From: Rhabditophanes sp. KR3021 | Taxonomy: Eukaryota; Nematoda; Chromadorea; Rhabditida; Alloionematidae | Direction of reading: 5' to 3' | Assembly: GCA_963281155.1 (NCBI GenBank) | Contig: CAUJLY010000004.1 | Coordinates: 3,720,001 to 3,784,000, forward strand | Length of the DNA: 64,000 nt | In this document: positions 25,676-38,326 of the stretch, one piece after another | Numbering within the stretch: the first letter of the stretch is position 1 | Layout: each line of letters opens with the position of its first letter | The notes under the pieces: model-generated | The model's input: only the letters and a program-made list of their open reading frames with translations | Database searches by the model: none | Told to the model about the DNA's origin: nothing | Made by a program: the position numbers and the translations under genes

Positions 25676-28600
25676 TTATTTAAGCCGATGTTTTTTGTCA
25701 AATTTTTTCTTTTGCTGTTATAAAAATATTTAAACTATCTTTCTTTAACTTAAAAATGTGTTATTTCCATCATACAAAATTGATAACTGACAGCTAAAAG
25801 ACCACATACTATTACAATATTTTATTTTGTTAAACTCATTTGTCGTATTTTGATTCCTAAAAATAATATAACTTCCTAAAAGATGTTTTAAACTTGATTT
25901 GTGATCACATGCTATGGTTTCTTCAAGGATGTCACATTTTTTGACAATGTTTTTTATTTTACAACAAATACATGCATGTAATGTTATTTAACTGATGTAA
26001 ATCATTATTTTGTTTGTCTCCGTTATGCGATACAAAGGAACTACACGCAAGTTTGCAAATTGTATTATACTTTTATTAATTTTATTAATTTAAGTAGACA
26101 TAACAAATTTTGATAATACCAAACATGTTCAACTATTGCGTGCTTTTAATCCGTTCAACGAAAATATTATAAATCGCCACATATAAACACATTCATTTCA
26201 TTTGCACCTATTTGAAGTTGCCGGCATAACCTCATTTGACTTTCTCGTCACTAACAAAATTCATTTATTATTTGGTGGATTGTATTATATACCAGAAGGA
26301 CGTTTGATTAAGTATAATATATAGCTTACATCCACTTTTTGATAACTATAAAATTGAATTTGGAAGGACAATGCATATATTAAATTTTATGACAGTCAAT
26401 CTTACTTCTTATAACTAAAATGAATTCACAGATAAAAATATATAACTTTTCCTATTTTCTACTTACATCTATAATAAGTTATTATTATCAATATTTGAAA
26501 GGGATTTCCAATTACTGCTTTAATATTTGATCATAGCCAGGATATGTTACTACCCATAATAAACATAACGAAAACCTGAAATGTTATGATAACAAATTGT
26601 CAATTATCTGTTTTCGCAAAATTAACTATTCCAGAATAATAATTTAAAATACTTTCATTACTTTGTTTTCACACAGCTCAAATTAACAAAATTAGGCAAG
26701 TAAGCATATTCTCATTACCATAAATCTTTCATCTTGTATCTTTCCCATGTATCTTTATTTTAATCTCAAATACATGTCATGCTCATTAGCACTTTAAAAT
26801 TAATAGTCCATATGTCTCATGTTTACTTTTTGGATAAAATAAAACTAATTATCAACTTTTATTGTACACATATGTTGAATGTAAATTATATCAAATTATC
26901 ATGCTCCATAATTTGATGTTTTATATATAATCGTCATTTACCATAACATTCATTTCTTCAAAAAGTGACAATCCCTTGAAATTCTAATTCTTACGGTTTA
27001 AATTGTCTTTCTAAACTATATCTATCCACAATAAATACAACATCGTTAGAGAAATAATACTTAGGTTACATTGCTGAAGTTAGATGACATTTAGTAAGAC
27101 AATGCTTAAGTAAATAGGAAATTCATAATATACAAAAGCTGTTGTACTACTTAATATACCAAAAGCTTCGTACTAGTCTTTGAGAACATTTAAAGTATTA
27201 GACGAATTAGGCACTTACTTTGTTCTAAGAACATGTCAAGTTTTGAAATCCTTGTTTGATTTTTTCACATATTTCATTTCTTTATAATTTTGTCTTAATT
27301 TAATGTGCAAGGCCAAAAGATTGAATTTTTTAATATGATTCATTGATGCATACAAAGTAGGACCATTTGAGTTGCATACATAAATTTATTTATTATATTT
27401 TGCATAGACTTAACTATTTCCGAGATTATCAGAAAAAACATACTTTTCAAGGATGTTAGAATATGATATCTTCTTTAAAATAATATTTTTCAATTTCTTT
27501 TGTCAATCTTTAGAATAATACATATCATTCCTTCTTTTGCCCATAAAAATATGATCGAGTTAACATGTTCAAAAAAATAAGTTATAAGCTTAATCATATT
27601 AATTTATAAAATATTATTTCCAACATAGTTTAGTTGATCGTCTCATCCTATTTAATGATAATGTAAAATTTATTACAAATTTGATAGATATTTAAAGATT
27701 ATGCATAATTAAATGGTCGAGTGTGTGGCAATAAATAAATAATCAAATTGCTTTAAAATATTTTAATAGTATGTGTAAAATGAGATTTGTTTAGTAATAT
27801 GTAATGAATTATATTTTTAATACTTATATTAATACATTTGTATTGAACTTTGAATTGTTTATTTGCAAAATATAATATCTTTTACCTCCCTTTATAAGTT
27901 TGGGATCAACAACTAAAAATATGCTCCGTAAAAAGTTGAGCAAGAAGGGGGCTTACGGCTAATTTTTATTAGTAAATTATTTGTTATCACTAAAATAAAA
28001 ACCGAAAATTGAGTTAGTACGCTTAACAATAACCCCACAACCAGACATCACTTTATCTTATTCCAGTTAATTTTTTTACTTCAAATAAATTGTAAATTCA
28101 AAATCAATTACGCCCTTTAGTAATCTTGGCATTTTGTAGTGGCATTCATGGTTATTTAAAACTGGACAAGTATACACTTCATGACTTTTCATTGTTTGTA
28201 TTTATTCTTTTAAAAGTTTATTATTTATAGAACAAATGGGACTGCCAGCTTTTTTGGATTAATAATTGCAGTCATCACGGTTTTAAGTGCGCTTTGCTTT
28301 TCCTTTTAATAAATGGATAAGTTTAAGTGTATGATTAAAATTCCATCCCAAACGCATGATTGACTTGTAACAACGAGGTAAAATCTCTTTTTGACCAATA
28401 TAAGTTTGTGCACATTTTTTGCTAATTTTTTGTATATTAATTGTGTCATCCAAAATCATGATATTTAATTTCTAGAAGATATTTACAATTTCATATTTAC
28501 TGCTCTTCTACTAAATTATGTTTCTTTTTGATAGGTGTTTGCATTTGTCGAAATCATGCTTAATTTAACAGATATTGCATTTACGTAATCCCTTACTAAA

Positions 28601-31600
28601 TAGTTTATCAAATAACTTCTTTGATCAATTTCAAAGATACAACCAGCTTCTAAAGACAAGTTGACCACTAGCCGTGACCACTTTAAACATATTTTAAAAT
28701 AATAGTTGAAATTTTACCTACAAAAAGATAGTTAGCCTTGCGATCAACAAATCTCGAGTTAATATTATAGCTATTCATATTTTGACTAATACTAAAAAAA
28801 AATGTTATTTTTTTAATTATTTACAAGTTGTTGTGATAACTAACACCTTCATATTTTTGTAAAGTTTTTATCACTCTTTAAAACAATTTGACAATGAACG
28901 AACATTACAAAAAAATGTTTTGATCGTGAATCCATTTTTTAATTGTAGATATTTTGTAATCTTTTTCAAAATCTATAATATCTGCTTGTTTTTTGACAAC
29001 AAAACTGCTTTGATGAAAAATGAAGTACCGGACAATGTTTTAGAATTGTTTTTAAACATAATACAACATTATTCTAGTTGTTAGAGTTGATTATCAATGA
29101 AGCGTACACGTCTGTCTTAGTAATTTCAGAACTTTCATTTTACAAAGCACAAATAAACATTTTGACTACTAAATAGAATTGTTACTTTTGTTAAGATATT
29201 TTTAATTTTTTAAAATTTGTAAAAGCGTTTTTCAATTTAAACTGACAATAATTATAAAAATAATTTGTCAGCTGACAGACTTTTCATTTTTTAACTGAAA
29301 ATTTCTATACCACAGTCAATTTTAATACGATAATAAAGTAGGGTTTAATTGTACCGGCAACATGCACAATAAACTTTAATTTCCTAGAAACATCGACTGA
29401 TTATATACCCATAAAGATTGCTTATTCAATGTCTTACATACTCCATAAATAAATTCTCCTAACTTTTGATTTAATGTATTTACTTTCTATTTAGTGGTAA
29501 TATCAAATTTTGAAAATTAACATTTGCGCATATTTTTTTACTTTATTTAATTGTTTTTGTGTCTTAATAAATAGCATCAATTTTACTTTTACAGAACCAT
29601 TCTATACAATCAAATGTATCGCAACTAGGCGACTAATTTCATTTCATAATACTTTGTGTACACCTTGGTTTATCATACTGGCTTATCATGTTCTACCTTA
29701 AACTTATTCTATTTTATTATAAATATTACTCTTATTTTAGATGTATTTCGCCAAGCTTAAGTAAACAAAAGACGCAGTAAGACGATTTAATATAGTCATT
29801 TAATATTGTGATCACACTGCACGGCTGAACTTTATCCCTCACTCATTTTGTATTATATGCTTTCAATATCTCTCGAACGACTAGATCTTTTTTATCAATA
29901 GCACATAACATCTCCTTCAAATATTTTATTTAATTTATATAATTTATACATTTATGCAATTTAGCCAATTGATACTAAAAAAGAGCTAGTTTATATGCAT
30001 CATCATATTCTTTACTTTTCATACAATAACTTGCAGTTTCAATTAAAAGGTTGGTGAAAGCAAAAAGTTATTTTGAGTAGACATTGCTTTGAGTTTAAGT
30101 GTATTGATATTAAGCAACATCTACTAAATGATAACTAGTTAAAAGCATTTCTTCTCCAAATTGAACGATCTCTAGCTAAGTTCATTTACAGTCAGCTACT
30201 TGAACTCATCCTCACATTTAAAAACATTCTATTATGATATTGACTCAAATATATTTTACACCCAGCAAATATTAATTTATTCAAATCTTACATTTTTGTC
30301 ACTTAATTTCGCTTTTTGAAACACCACAAGTAACTTTTTTGTATATTTAGAACATATTTCTTCGTTTGATTCTCTTTATTGACTTTGACTCTATTTGAAT
30401 CTTTTACAATATTATTCTATTATTTGAAAATTGACAAGTTTTTCAGAAAAAAGTCTTTTAATTCTTAAATTGTGACTTTCTGTTAAATAAAATTATTCAA
30501 TAATAACATATTTTATTATTGTATTGAATGAACAGAGGTTGATTGTAGCCAATATAATTACTCTTTCAAGTAATATTATGTAAATAAAGCTAACTTATTT
30601 TTTGTACCCACTTAAAAATAATATATTATGCGTTTTTTATACATACACACAATAATTAGAGTGTAAAAAATGGTTTCCAACTTTACACAAGATTGTTAAT
30701 TATCAAAATATGGGTATATCCATATTTTATTTATACTGGTAATTTGAAATGTAGTTTAGACAAATATTAGAGACATTGTTGAGATTTACACATTTGTATT
30801 TAAGTGAATTAAACAATCACTTAACGAAGTTTCTATTTCACGATGAGAGGTATATTATTATTTATATAATATAATTTTATTTAAAATTGTCATACCATTA
30901 AATACTTACATCAGACCTTAAATGCTAAGCAAATATGGGGGTGGATTTAAAATGATAATTAAGTTTATTATTTTTTGCCAGTATATTGAAACGACTCATT
31001 TATTTCATAATTATTCACAACTATCATTTTGTTTCTCTACTCCTTCAAATCGAATGTTATGAAAAATGAGTTTGCTTTTTAAATATATACAGTTTGCTTT
31101 CCTAAAATAAAAATTTCCGTTTGTTTTTATCCTTATATGGTAAACAAACAAACTTTAATTTTTCGGTATAGTGTCATCCTATCAAAACTGTTTTATAATG
31201 TGATAATTAGTAGCAACATGCGAATATTATTTTCCATATTATTCTCCGTTTATCATATTTAGACACATATTATGAAATTTTATAGTTTCAATTAAAAAAG
31301 TGATTTAGAATTTAGGCACATCACATGTCCCGCAATTGATTTAGACCTGTATTTCAGTTATATTTTTTAAATAAAAAATAAAAGTTCTTCCAGTTGGTGA
31401 ATGAAGCATTTAAGTAAATCATTTTAAACATCATTTAAAAAAGTCCTATCCTCTATTAAAATTTTATTTATTCAAGAATTTGAGTGAAAGTAATATTAAT
31501 TAATTATTTTGTTCTGAACAAATAGACTGTATGTTGGTTAAATAATGGAAATAACATCAATTTTCATTCCAGTATATACTAAAATATTTCCATTTATTAT

Positions 31601-31934
31601 TATATACAGTTCCATTTCTTTAAACATCATTGACACTTTATATTTAAACATAATTATGATAACCATTTGAAAATTTTAATGAATAATATCGAATCAAAAA
31701 GTCTTTGCGACATAACTTCAAAGGAAAACAATTTAATAAATATGTTTATTATCATTAAAAATTATATTTACTCCTTCTAATTTATATTGTAATTAACGTA
31801 ATACTACATTTAATGACATTTAATCAGTCATCTGTGTTATCTATGCACAAATATGTGAAATATATTTAAACCATTTCATTTAGATTTGACAACCAGTTTG
31901 GTATTTAATTTAATTAACCAATAATCTGACTAAA
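25676..31934. other. 6.3 kb AT-rich non-coding region upstream of sup-12
   Basis: No open frame with protein-like composition was found on either strand; the 29510-29701 frame is low complexity. The region may hold long-range muscle enhancers or an unseen 5' UTR exon of the RNA-binding protein gene that follows. No repeat or RNA gene could be supported. Confidence 0.45.
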
Positions 31935-33650
31935 ATGCTACCAGCACTTTATGGCCCTCTTCAACCAAAAAATAATAACAATAACAATAATTCATGTTAT
32001 ACCTCTGACAATTTAATCAGTTCAGCTGCAGCTGCAGCAATTGCAAAGTCAACAGAGCACACGGTTCACGGATCCAAAGACACAACTTTTACAAAAATCT
32101 TTGTTGGTGGACTTCCTTATTCTACCACAAATCAAAATCTGTATGATTACTTTGAAGTTTTTGGAACAATCGAGGAAGCTGTTGTGATTACAGATCGAGC
32201 AAGTCAGAAATCTCGTGGATATGGATTCGTTACAATGAGAGATCGTCCTTCCGCTGAACGCGCATGCCAAGTAAGTGTTAAAACAGTACTAATTATGTAA
32301 ATGACTAACAGTTAATAATTCTAACCAGCATTTATTTGTCAATCGCTCTGAGCTACATTTAATTTGTTAATAGTTCTGAACAACATTTAATTTGATAATA
32401 GTTCTGACCAATATGATTAGCTAATAGTTCTTGTAACATGATCTTATTTTCTAATGTTCTCATAATATGTTTCATTTCATAAAAATAGGATGCTAATCCA
32501 ATAATTGATGGAAGGAAAGCCAACGTTAATTTGGCTTATTTGGGAGCAAAACCAAGAAATAATGCCCAATTGGCTGCAGTTACATCAACAATTTCTCAGT
32601 TGCCTTTACATGCCCAATTGCAAGCTCTATTCCCTGCTGCTCGGTTTGGGTAAGTAACCAAATTAGAATTTAGAAACGAAGCTGATTAAAGTTGATGAAG
32701 AAAGATGATTTCGATATTAATCGGTGAGATATTGTGCGTGAGAGATTGAGAATTGTCCTTAAATAAGAGTGCACTTAATTTTATCTTTGTGAAGTAGATT
32801 ACGACATTTACCTTGTTTCATGTTTTGGCAGATTTGTATTGCTTTTTTATGGGATTGTAAAAAGTAATGGTAACTTGCTTGTGTGAATTTAGTCTAACAC
32901 ATTGACATAATATTAAAAGCGTTTTCAAGTTGAAGAATATCAATGCTTCATTTAACCACTATTAAACATGCACCTTTTTGCATCGATGTTTTGTTTATTC
33001 TCTCACAAATATCTTATCTTTTAACGATATGATCTTATGTTGATTTTCGAATTTTGCCATTTAAGCAACAAATTATTATTCCCCTTGATTAATAATGGAA
33101 AATTAATTTCTCTTCCTTTTACAGTCTATCCCCCTTATATCTTCCAACACAAGGTTCGGGAAATTTATTAGGATCTGGACTACCAGTCTCAGCCTCCCAA
33201 CTAAATTTACACGCGGCAACGCAGTTTCAAGCTGCATCAATGGCAAGTGCCGCAAGAGCAACAGATCATCAGAATGTGTTAGGATCAAATAAAATTTCAG
33301 TTCAAAATTCGAATGGAACGACACGCACGCCTCCTGCACAAAACACAAATTCACTTTCCTCCTTAAATCATCAAGCGTACATCGATTATGCAACAAGTTT
33401 GGCCGTAGCCGCACAACAAGGAGCTGCACTCGGATACAACACGCAATTACAACCTCAAGGTAAGTGATAATTAATTTTGAATATTTACTTATTCATTCGT
33501 ATTTCAGCATATGCCTACGATCCATATGGACTATCCGCATCCTATGCATCAGCTCTAAATCCTAATTACGCAGCCCAACTCTTGGCTGTACAAAATCAAA
33601 TAGCAGTTGCTTCGGGAGGACATGGAAATCTTGAAAATCAAAGGATGTAA
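31935..33650 (+). CDS. sup-12: RNA-binding protein of the RBM24/RBM38/SUP-12 family
   Basis: A 324-residue single-RRM splicing regulator, muscle-enriched in other animals and binding GU-rich RNA. Exons are 31935-32270, 32489-32649, 33125-33459 and 33508-33650 (phases 0, 2, 1). The RRM (about residues 50-125) shows RNP2 [32 protein letters not shown] and RNP1 RGYGFVTM. It is followed by the family-specific block [20 protein letters not shown] across the first splice junction. The N-terminus has an Asn run and an Ala run. The C-terminus is Ala/Gln-rich with the conserved [17 protein letters not shown] and [12 protein letters not shown] elements. Intron 1 holds a 28-nt tandem repeat. Confidence 0.95.
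32311..32480 (+). repeat. 28-nt tandem repeat in sup-12 intron 1
   Basis: About six degenerate units of 28 nt with core TTAATAGTTCTGAACAACAT fill most of the intron up to the 3' splice site. Later units (from about 32420) are more diverged. The repeat is absent from the other introns of the gene. Confidence 0.7.
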
Positions 33651-33784
33651 TAGATCTCGATGGCAATCGGTTTATTTCAATATTTAAAAAACAAAAATTG
33701 TACTCTTTAAAAGTCAAACATTTAAATTTCTTTTTAAATTCTCTGTTTAATATTGTACATTAATTCTAATATTATATGTAACTA

Positions 33785-33790
33785 AATAAA
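33785..33790 (+). terminator. Poly(A) signal of sup-12
   Basis: AATAAA lies 135 nt past the stop and before the convergent UDP-galactopyranose mutase gene. Confidence 0.5.
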
Positions 33791-33862
33791 TGCAACAATT
33801 TTTTTAAATTCTTGTACTTATTATGCAAAAGGCAGTTTTCTAAAAATCTTATCATTTACGCT

Positions 33863-35645
33863 TTAGTCCATGGAGGTTTTTGTTCCATAAACAATTTTTT
33901 GAACAATTTCTCTACCTTGCTCGAAAGAATGATCTTGATTGGAGGCCTCGTACTTGTGGGAACCGAATCTCCCAACAGAATAGATGTCTTTTTGTTCCAG
34001 AATAGTCTTAGCTTTTCGAAGCTCATCGTTTCGAACTATAGTCGGGATAGGATAGCCAAATTCGAGGACCTTAAAGAATGTGTCTACAATTTTTGATGGA
34101 TCTTTCAATATTCCGCACAATTGCAAATCGACTATACATTTTTTAATAATAGATTCCTTATCAATCGTATCCGTTGGCTTAATACCAATTTCGCATAAAA
34201 CGGACCAGTATTTGGTGTGATCCGGCGTCAATTCCAAACCGAAGTTGGATAAAAATGTCAATCTGTAGAAGATAATTGAATTATCGCAAAAATATAGCCA
34301 AGAATGTTTTTCAATAAATTTTTTTTTTGAATTTTTTAATACGCCAAATCCTACAAGAACCACACTTGAATGCTTTAAATTAATATCTGGACAAAGATTC
34401 GTAAGTTTGCCTAATGTAGTTATTGGCATCGTTGACACCAAATAGTCGTATTTAATCTCTAAATCCTCATGAGGACTAGTTGAAGAGGTTGTTTTGACTA
34501 TCTTGTTAATAGGGTCAATTGAAGACACATTTTTATTCATCAAAAAATTTGTCTTTGGATTTTTTTCAGCCATGTTAGAAGCTATTTTAATCCAAAGCCC
34601 TCCAATCCCCTTGCAAGCTGGGTATCTAAAAGTTATAATTTTCTTTGGTTTAATTATATTTTTGCTTCTATCTGATTCCTCCTTTTCTAATTCTTGCAAA
34701 TCAATTTTAGGCACTCGCCCTTCAACCCAATTGACATTCAGTTCTTCAAGTCTGACAGTCCAACTTAAACAAATTATAATAAATGAAAAGACAAGGCCTA
34801 ACCTACACTTTTTCATTGTAAGGCTTGAAAAAGATTCTTTTTAAAGTTTGTCCAAAATGCTTGTCAGTAAATTGATCAAAGTTTAGTATTGGAACATCTC
34901 CTTCAGTACTTAATTTGCGCAGATCATCTAAGCATTGCATTTTAATGTCTTCTGGCAAACGCATAAAGTTGTTTTGAACTGGATATCTGATGTACGATTT
35001 TAGTGGATTTTCGTTTTTCATGATGTGATAAAAAAATGCTTTGACCTTCCGCTCAACAGTATACCACTCACTAATTGTTTCATTCAGTAAATCCATGAAA
35101 ACAGGGTAGGAACTAGCGCCAGTTACATGAACTCCCAAATCCCAAGTAAATCCCATTTCATCTGTAACTGAAGAAGCCAATCCACCTACGACATTTTCAC
35201 GTTCAATGACTGTTACATTATAGTTGTAAGGGCTATCTGCGTCACTTATGATTTCATGGATACGATGTAGTGCTCCAAGACCTAAATATAATTTAAAGTA
35301 GTCGATTGATAAACAAGTTCATATTGGCAAAAGCCTATTAAATTGGTATGAATTAAAAATATGCTAAATCAAGTATGAATATAATATCCTTAGACATAAT
35401 TAATTTTACAATATTCACTAAAGACAAGGTGCATGGACTACTGAGTTATCAATTACCGCTTTATTTGGTCAATTTAACTAATCGTGATTTCATGATTGAC
35501 ATTTATTCAAACAAAGTCATAAAATTTATAATTTTTCAAAGAAAATAACATATTTTTTAAATATTTTTTACAAACCTGTTGGACCACTGCCGATGATTAC
35601 CAGGCGTTTAGTTAATTTTTCCTGATTTTTATCAATGTTCTCCAT
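33863..35645 (-). CDS. glf-1: UDP-galactopyranose mutase
   Basis: A 481-residue FAD enzyme converting UDP-galactopyranose to UDP-galactofuranose, the donor for surface galactofuranose glycans. Exons are 35576-35645, 34807-35281 and 33863-34763 (phases 1 and 2). The FAD-binding Rossmann loop GSGPTG is at residues 19-24, the ribose/E segment is VTVIERENVVGGLAS, and the family markers follow: WDLGVHVTGASSYP, IRYPVQNNFMRLPED, FKPYNEKVWTVRLEELNVNW and FRYPACKGIGGLW. The active-site arginine region is IIFYRLTFLSNFG. The eukaryotic class, not the bacterial one, is indicated. The final intron splits the NEKV-W motif, and family alignment fixed that splice site. No signal peptide, so cytosolic. Confidence 0.92.
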
Positions 35646-36308
35646 TTAAATATAAGTTAACTAAGTTATAGAATCAATTAATTAATAATAACCGCAATAA
35701 GAAGTTTTAGATAAATCGCAGCTCACAATTTTTGCTCTAAATAAAATCTTTTTTGTTTGATTACACAAGTTCAAGGGCAAATTATAGTTGGTTATCAACG
35801 ATGTGTTTTTTAAGTATAAGATAATATGACAGAAATATACACTGCACAATTGGCAGGAACATAAATTGTATAGAAGTTATAAGTATAATCCTAGTTCTTT
35901 AATTAGTAATGGAAAGGTTAGCATTTTGACCATGAACACTTAAACTTGATTTATGAAATGCAATTGCGTTTACTTTTAATAATTAAGGAGAACATATTTT
36001 ATTGAAAGATTGACAACAACGGTATCCCACGTAATTGTATCCCAAATAATTTACTAAATCATAGCCGTTACCAACCTGAATGATTCCGGAACAATGTGAA
36101 TCAAACAAATATTTTTATTTGCTCATCAAAATCATCTTTGTTTCAATCGGATCATAATCTTGTTCCAGAAAAAATACACCATTTAATTATTAATATAATA
36201 AGAACGCCGACCTGTTTATTTTAATTAAATTTATATGTTGGCGAGGACATTTTATGTCTCAATATCATATTCAAAATAAATAAAATATTTTAAATTTCAT
36301 AAGTTACA
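35646..36308. other. Divergent intergenic region
   Basis: 663 bp between the mutase start and the Kunitz gene start, AT-rich. It holds both promoters; no motif is convincing. Confidence 0.4.
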
Positions 36309-38037
36309 ATGTTCGTCTTTTTTACTATCCTATTCTTACTTAATGAATTAAATGGAGGTAAATTATCATTTCATTAAAGGTCCTATATATTATTTATAGA
36401 AGTCGTATTATCAAATCGCAAAGTTATTGTACCCGTTTGCCCAGACGGCAGTAAAGCATTAAGTGATGCTGAAAAAGTACTTTCTTGCACAGGTGGATGT
36501 TTCATAGGTTTCAAATGCATTTATACTGATAAAAATAATATCGATGGTATTTGTTGTCCTGACATGGGTGTACTATCAGAAATTTATGACGAAAACAACT
36601 ATGAGCATTTACATATTTCATATCCCGATCCAAAACAACTCACTCAAAAAGATATTGAATCCTCATTTCCAGTAGACAAACAATGGAATCATTTCTCAAC
36701 TGCTTCATCTAAGGTATTTATTTTAAACAAGAAACTCATTTAATATTCATTCTAGGATGATATACTTGGAAGTTCGACAACACAACTTCCTACTTTAATA
36801 AACACCTTATCAAGCACACCGTCGTTAATTAAAACAAAGGAAAATTCAAGTGAGCGTTCACTCGAAAAAGAATCATTTCTCCATCCAAATAATATCAAAT
36901 CTAGAATACCATTAGGACTAGCTAATATTTTTAGAGCCGATAGTGGATCAACGAGTGCTCCTTTAATTCAAACAACAAACTTGCTAAAGATAGAAGAGGA
37001 ACCAAAACATTCGGTCAATATTGAAAGTGACAGAATATCTCCAATAATTGAAAGTAAAACAATATCTCCTCTTGGTGAAAGCAAAACAATGTCTCCGTTA
37101 ATTGAAAAGACAGCGTTAAAGACTCCTTTGAAATTCGAAGCAGTAAAAACACATTTAAGCCAACAAATTGACTTTGAGCTAAATAATAAATCAGTTAATT
37201 TCAATACGTTGAGAAGAAAACCAGCCAGTAACGAAAATTTTACATTTGAAATAGGTTTGTACAAAAAGATTTCTATCATGTTAATATCTATTTTCAGAAT
37301 CAAGTAAGGACAAAAACACTGGGAGATTTGAGGTTGACCATCCAAACAGAAACATTGAAGAGTTGCAAAATAAACCCTTCTTTTGTTCAAGACAACCTCT
37401 ATCATTTACCTGCCATGGCGGAACAAAAACTACGCAATTCGTGACAAGATGGTTTGAAAAGGATGGAATGTGCAATAGCTACATTTTCGGCTACTGTGCT
37501 GCTGGAGGCACACTTCAGACTGATAAAACGATGAGAACGGAAGAAGACTGCAAAAATTACTGTTTGGGGGGGTCAGGAAAAAAGTCATCAAATATTTTAT
37601 CTAATGGACGTTTTATTAATGGGAAACTTTTACGAGGTATAAATTTGATCATTATCAAAAATTAATTAATTGTTTTAGATCAAAATGGACCATCAATTAA
37701 TTCAGAAACGAATAAAGCGTATTCACCAAAATTGACATCTCCTGTAGACACTATTTGGAATAAAAAAGATGAACATGGAGGAAATTTATTTGATGGTAAT
37801 CGTTCTTGTTAGAATAAATTTTATTATTTTTTAGATACCAAATCTGTAAACGTATTTTGTGTACGTCCAGACCTGCAGCCAATTTGTGAAGACGGCTTCG
37901 GTCAACTTGTCATAAGATGGTTTGTCCAAGGCAATGAGTGTGTACCCCTGAGTTATATTTATTGTCATGCCACACGAATAATTGAAGCTGCAGTGTCCCT
38001 GAGTCACGCTGAATGTGTCCATAAATGTCTAAGATAA
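36309..38037 (+). CDS. Secreted two-Kunitz-domain protein
   Basis: A 506-residue secreted protein in six exons: 36309-36357, 36400-36713, 36756-37254, 37298-37636, 37679-37795 and 37835-38037. All phases close and introns are 39-43 nt. A signal peptide (FVFFTILFLLNELNG) leads into a cysteine cluster (VCPDGSKALSD to GICCPDM) of lustrin type. A long Ser/Thr/Lys-rich spacer follows, with three short imperfect repeats around ISPIIESK. Kunitz domain A is CSRQPLSFTC...CNSYIFGYC...CKNYC; domain B is CVRPDLQPIC...CVPLSYIYC...CVHKC. Each has six cysteines. The P1 positions are His and Glu, so neither is an ordinary trypsin inhibitor. It resembles the larger lustrin/Kunitz gene at 52 kb. Confidence 0.85.
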
Positions 38038-38326
38038 GCTCCAGGATATTTCCATTTATCCTAATTTATTTACTTATTATTTAATATGTGTAATTTAATA
38101 AATTTTTGATTTGTAAATTGTTCAATTGTGATCAAGTATTAATTCTCTCAATCTTTATTTAAAACTAAAATCACAGGCTTTAATGAATTTATTCAGCCAC
38201 TGACTATCATATAAACCAACGTAATTTAATAATTAAATTATGTATAAAAGACACTTAGTACCAAGCTTTTCTTGTCGAAAGCCTAGGCTTTTTGAATGAA
38301 GTTGTTGTCAAAAATATCTATTAGAC

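Noticed and set aside
29510..29701. 63-codon frame in the region upstream of sup-12
   Set aside because: F/C/I-rich, AT-driven, no supporting features.
36985..37120. Tandem ISPIIESK-type peptide repeats as a coding minisatellite
   Set aside because: Three imperfect units only. Noted within the gene entry, not strong enough for a separate repeat.
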